This document shows positions 4,362 through 5,604 of a stretch of DNA of 5,604 nt, piece after piece. Under the pieces are notes generated by a model. It did no database searches and was not told the DNA's origin. It saw nothing but the letters and a program-made list of their open reading frames with translations. The stretch comes from Thaumarchaeota archaeon UBA223 (GTDB taxonomy: Archaea; Thermoproteota; Nitrososphaeria; Nitrososphaerales; UBA57): NCBI GenBank assembly GCA_002495905.1, contig DAHJ01000007.1, positions 1 to 5,604 on the forward strand. The letters are read 5' to 3'. The number at the start of each line of letters is the position of its first letter. Position 1 is the first letter of the stretch. Both the position numbers and the translations under genes were made by a program.

Positions 4362-5552
4362 ATGAAAATTGGATTAATTGGCAAGCCAAATACGGGAAAA
4401 TCCACATTTTTCAATTCTTGTACACTGTTAAATGTAAATATGGCAAATTATCCTTTTACCACAATAGAACCCAGTACAGGAGTGGCATATGTCAAGACAT
4501 CTTGTGTATGTAAGGAATTAAAAATAAAAGATAGTCCTGTAAATTCAATATGCATAAACAATCAGAGATTAATTCCAATAAAAATAGTGGATATAGCAGG
4601 ATTAGTACCTGGTGCATCTAAAGGAAGAGGATTAGGAAATAAATTTTTAGATGATATTAGACAAGCAGATGTACTTATACATGTTATAGATTTATCAGGA
4701 AAAACTGATGAAGAAGGAAGAATTCTAACAGAAAGTAAAAGAAATCCAATTGATGATATTACAATGATTGAAACAGAATTAGACAATTGGATTTACGATA
4801 TAATAAATAAAGACTGGGATCAAATTGGTCGAACATCAACGGGAGATAAAAAGAAATTCATTAATTTATTGAGTGATAAATTGAGTGGATTGTCAATAAA
4901 TCAGAATCAAATTAATCTTTCAATAAAGAACTTAAAATTAGAAACAAAAAACATAACAGAATTTGGTAATGAAGATAAAATGAGATTTGTAAGTGAAATA
5001 AGAAAGATTTCAAAGCCAATTATCATAGCAGGAAATAAAATAGACTTAGCAGAAACAAACGATTATGAAAATATAAAGAAAGAAGGAATAGAAATAATAC
5101 CTACTGCGTCAGAAGCAGAATTATTATTAAGACGAGCTAGTGAAAATGAAATAATTAACTATGTTCCTGGAAATAATCAATATACAATTAGTGAAGATAA
5201 AGAGATAACGAAACAACAAATTAATGCGCTAGAAACAGTAAAGAAACAAGTTCTTGATAGATGGCAAACGACAGGAGTTCAGCAGGTATTAAATTATGCA
5301 TTTTTTAATTTGTTAGATATGATAACAGTATATCCAGTTGAGGATGAAAACAAATACATGAATAAAAAAGGAAATGTATTGCCTGATGCATATTTATTAA
5401 AGAATAGTTCAACTGCAAAAGATTTAGCATTTAAGATTCATTCAGAAATTGGAAATAAATTCCTTTATGCAATAGATGCTAGAACTAAAAAAAGATTATC
5501 AAATGATTATGTATTGAAAAATAATGACATAATAAAGATTGTATCTACTTAA
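4362..5552 (+). CDS. ychF: Archaeal YchF/OLA1-family GTPase with C-terminal TGS domain
   Basis: A 396-residue Obg-related P-loop NTPase that in other organisms associates with ribosomes and is linked to stress responses. The G domain shows G1 GKPNTGKST (7-15), the switch I segment NYPFTTIEP (29-37), G3 DIAGLVPGASKGRGLGNKF (77-95), G4 NKID (225-228) and a G5-like PTASEAE (247-253). A hydrophobic residue follows DxAG where Ras-type enzymes have catalytic Gln, as usual for this HAS-GTPase family. A helical insert fills about 120-215. Residues about 320-396 form the TGS domain (TVYPVEDENKY to IIKIVST). The Cys-containing stretch CVCKELKIKD...C64 and NKxD are typical of the archaeal branch; bacterial and eukaryotic YchF/OLA1 carry NMxE and prefer ATP. 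The likely mRNA is leaderless from the shared promoter with the HAD gene. The stop codon directly abuts that of the next convergent gene. Confidence 0.93.
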   Translation: MKIGLIGKPNTGKSTFFNSCTLLNVNMANYPFTTIEPSTGVAYVKTSCVCKELKIKDSPVNSICINNQRLIPIKIVDIAGLVPGASKGRGLGNKFLDDIRQADVLIHVIDLSGKTDEEGRILTESKRNPIDDITMIETELDNWIYDIINKDWDQIGRTSTGDKKKFINLLSDKLSGLSINQNQINLSIKNLKLETKNITEFGNEDKMRFVSEIRKISKPIIIAGNKIDLAETNDYENIKKEGIEIIPTASEAELLLRRASENEIINYVPGNNQYTISEDKEITKQQINALETVKKQVLDRWQTTGVQQVLNYAFFNLLDMITVYPVEDENKYMNKKGNVLPDAYLLKNSSTAKDLAFKIHSEIGNKFLYAIDARTKKRLSNDYVLKNNDIIKIVST

Positions 5553-5604
5553 TTATGGGTTATTTTCATTAGGATCTTTATCAACAACTGGTTCTTCAAC
5601 AACT
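5553..5604 (-). CDS. C-terminal tail of an acidic protein (partial, 5' end outside window)
   Basis: On the minus strand, a frame enters from the right edge and ends at TAA (5553-5555). It encodes 16 residues, VVEEPVVDKDPNENNP. The acidic, Pro/Asn-rich and repetitive character (VVEEP then VVDKDP) suggests a disordered C-terminal tail. Nothing in it identifies the protein. The stop codon is immediately adjacent to that of the convergent ychF-like gene, with no base between. Another frame is also open over this short length but would run into the ychF end, so I favour this one. Confidence 0.6.
   Translation of the reverse strand, partial: VVEEPVVDKDPNENNP

Noticed and set aside
4562..4786. 74-codon open frame on the minus strand, Ser/Ile-rich
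   Set aside because: Antisense to the conserved G3 region of the ychF-like gene.
1..5604. tRNA/rRNA genes, CRISPR array, insertion sequence, prophage or defence system
   Set aside because: Nearly all bases are explained by housekeeping genes with short spacers; I saw no cloverleaf, regularly spaced repeats, terminal inverted repeats or mobile-element genes.

Overview
The window is a compact, AT-rich stretch of archaeal chromosome. The domain is clear: it encodes archaeal aEF-1 beta, a four-CxxC zinc microprotein, the archaeal/eukaryotic type of peptidyl-tRNA hydrolase (Pth2), ribosomal protein eL15, an archaeal-type YchF GTPase with NKxD specificity, and a geranylgeranyl-reductase-family flavoprotein of the kind that saturates archaeal ether lipids. 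The low GC, near-absent spacers, apparently leaderless starts and style of the proteins fit a marine ammonia-oxidising archaeon (Nitrososphaerota, Nitrosopumilus/Nitrosopelagicus-like). That lineage call is inference; a low-GC marine euryarchaeon is not excluded. I see no tRNA, rRNA, CRISPR array, insertion sequence or phage gene.

Layout. Bases 1-96 (+) are the basic Lys/Gly/Tyr-rich tail of a gene entering from the left. On the minus strand, 100-387 is aEF-1 beta and 398-565 is a 55-residue zinc-ribbon microprotein just upstream of it, which probably shares its mRNA. The geranylgeranyl-reductase-family gene (626-1786, minus) diverges from pth2 (1866-2228, plus) over a 79-bp spacer holding back-to-back TATA-like elements. 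A ferredoxin-NADP-reductase-like flavoprotein (2230-3135, minus) faces pth2 tail to tail. Upstream of it are rpl15e (3182-3628, minus) and a HAD-family phosphatase (3630-4310, minus), joined as a tight two-gene operon. The HAD gene diverges from the ychF-like GTPase (4362-5552, plus) around one central palindromic TATA. The acidic tail of another minus-strand gene (5553-5604) closes the window.

Most of the genes serve translation: nucleotide exchange on aEF-1 alpha (aEF-1 beta), rescue of peptidyl-tRNA (Pth2), the large ribosomal subunit (eL15), and a ribosome-associated GTPase (YchF). Two flavoproteins add lipid or other reduction and electron transfer.

The most informative points are architectural: a small zinc-protein gene hidden under a false N-terminal extension of aEF-1 beta; an eL15 that ends about 45 residues earlier than the usual archaeal form; a symmetric divergent promoter placed for two leaderless mRNAs; and three convergent gene pairs separated by 3, 1 and 0 bp. 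I found no convincing undescribed multi-gene system; this is mostly ordinary housekeeping DNA.
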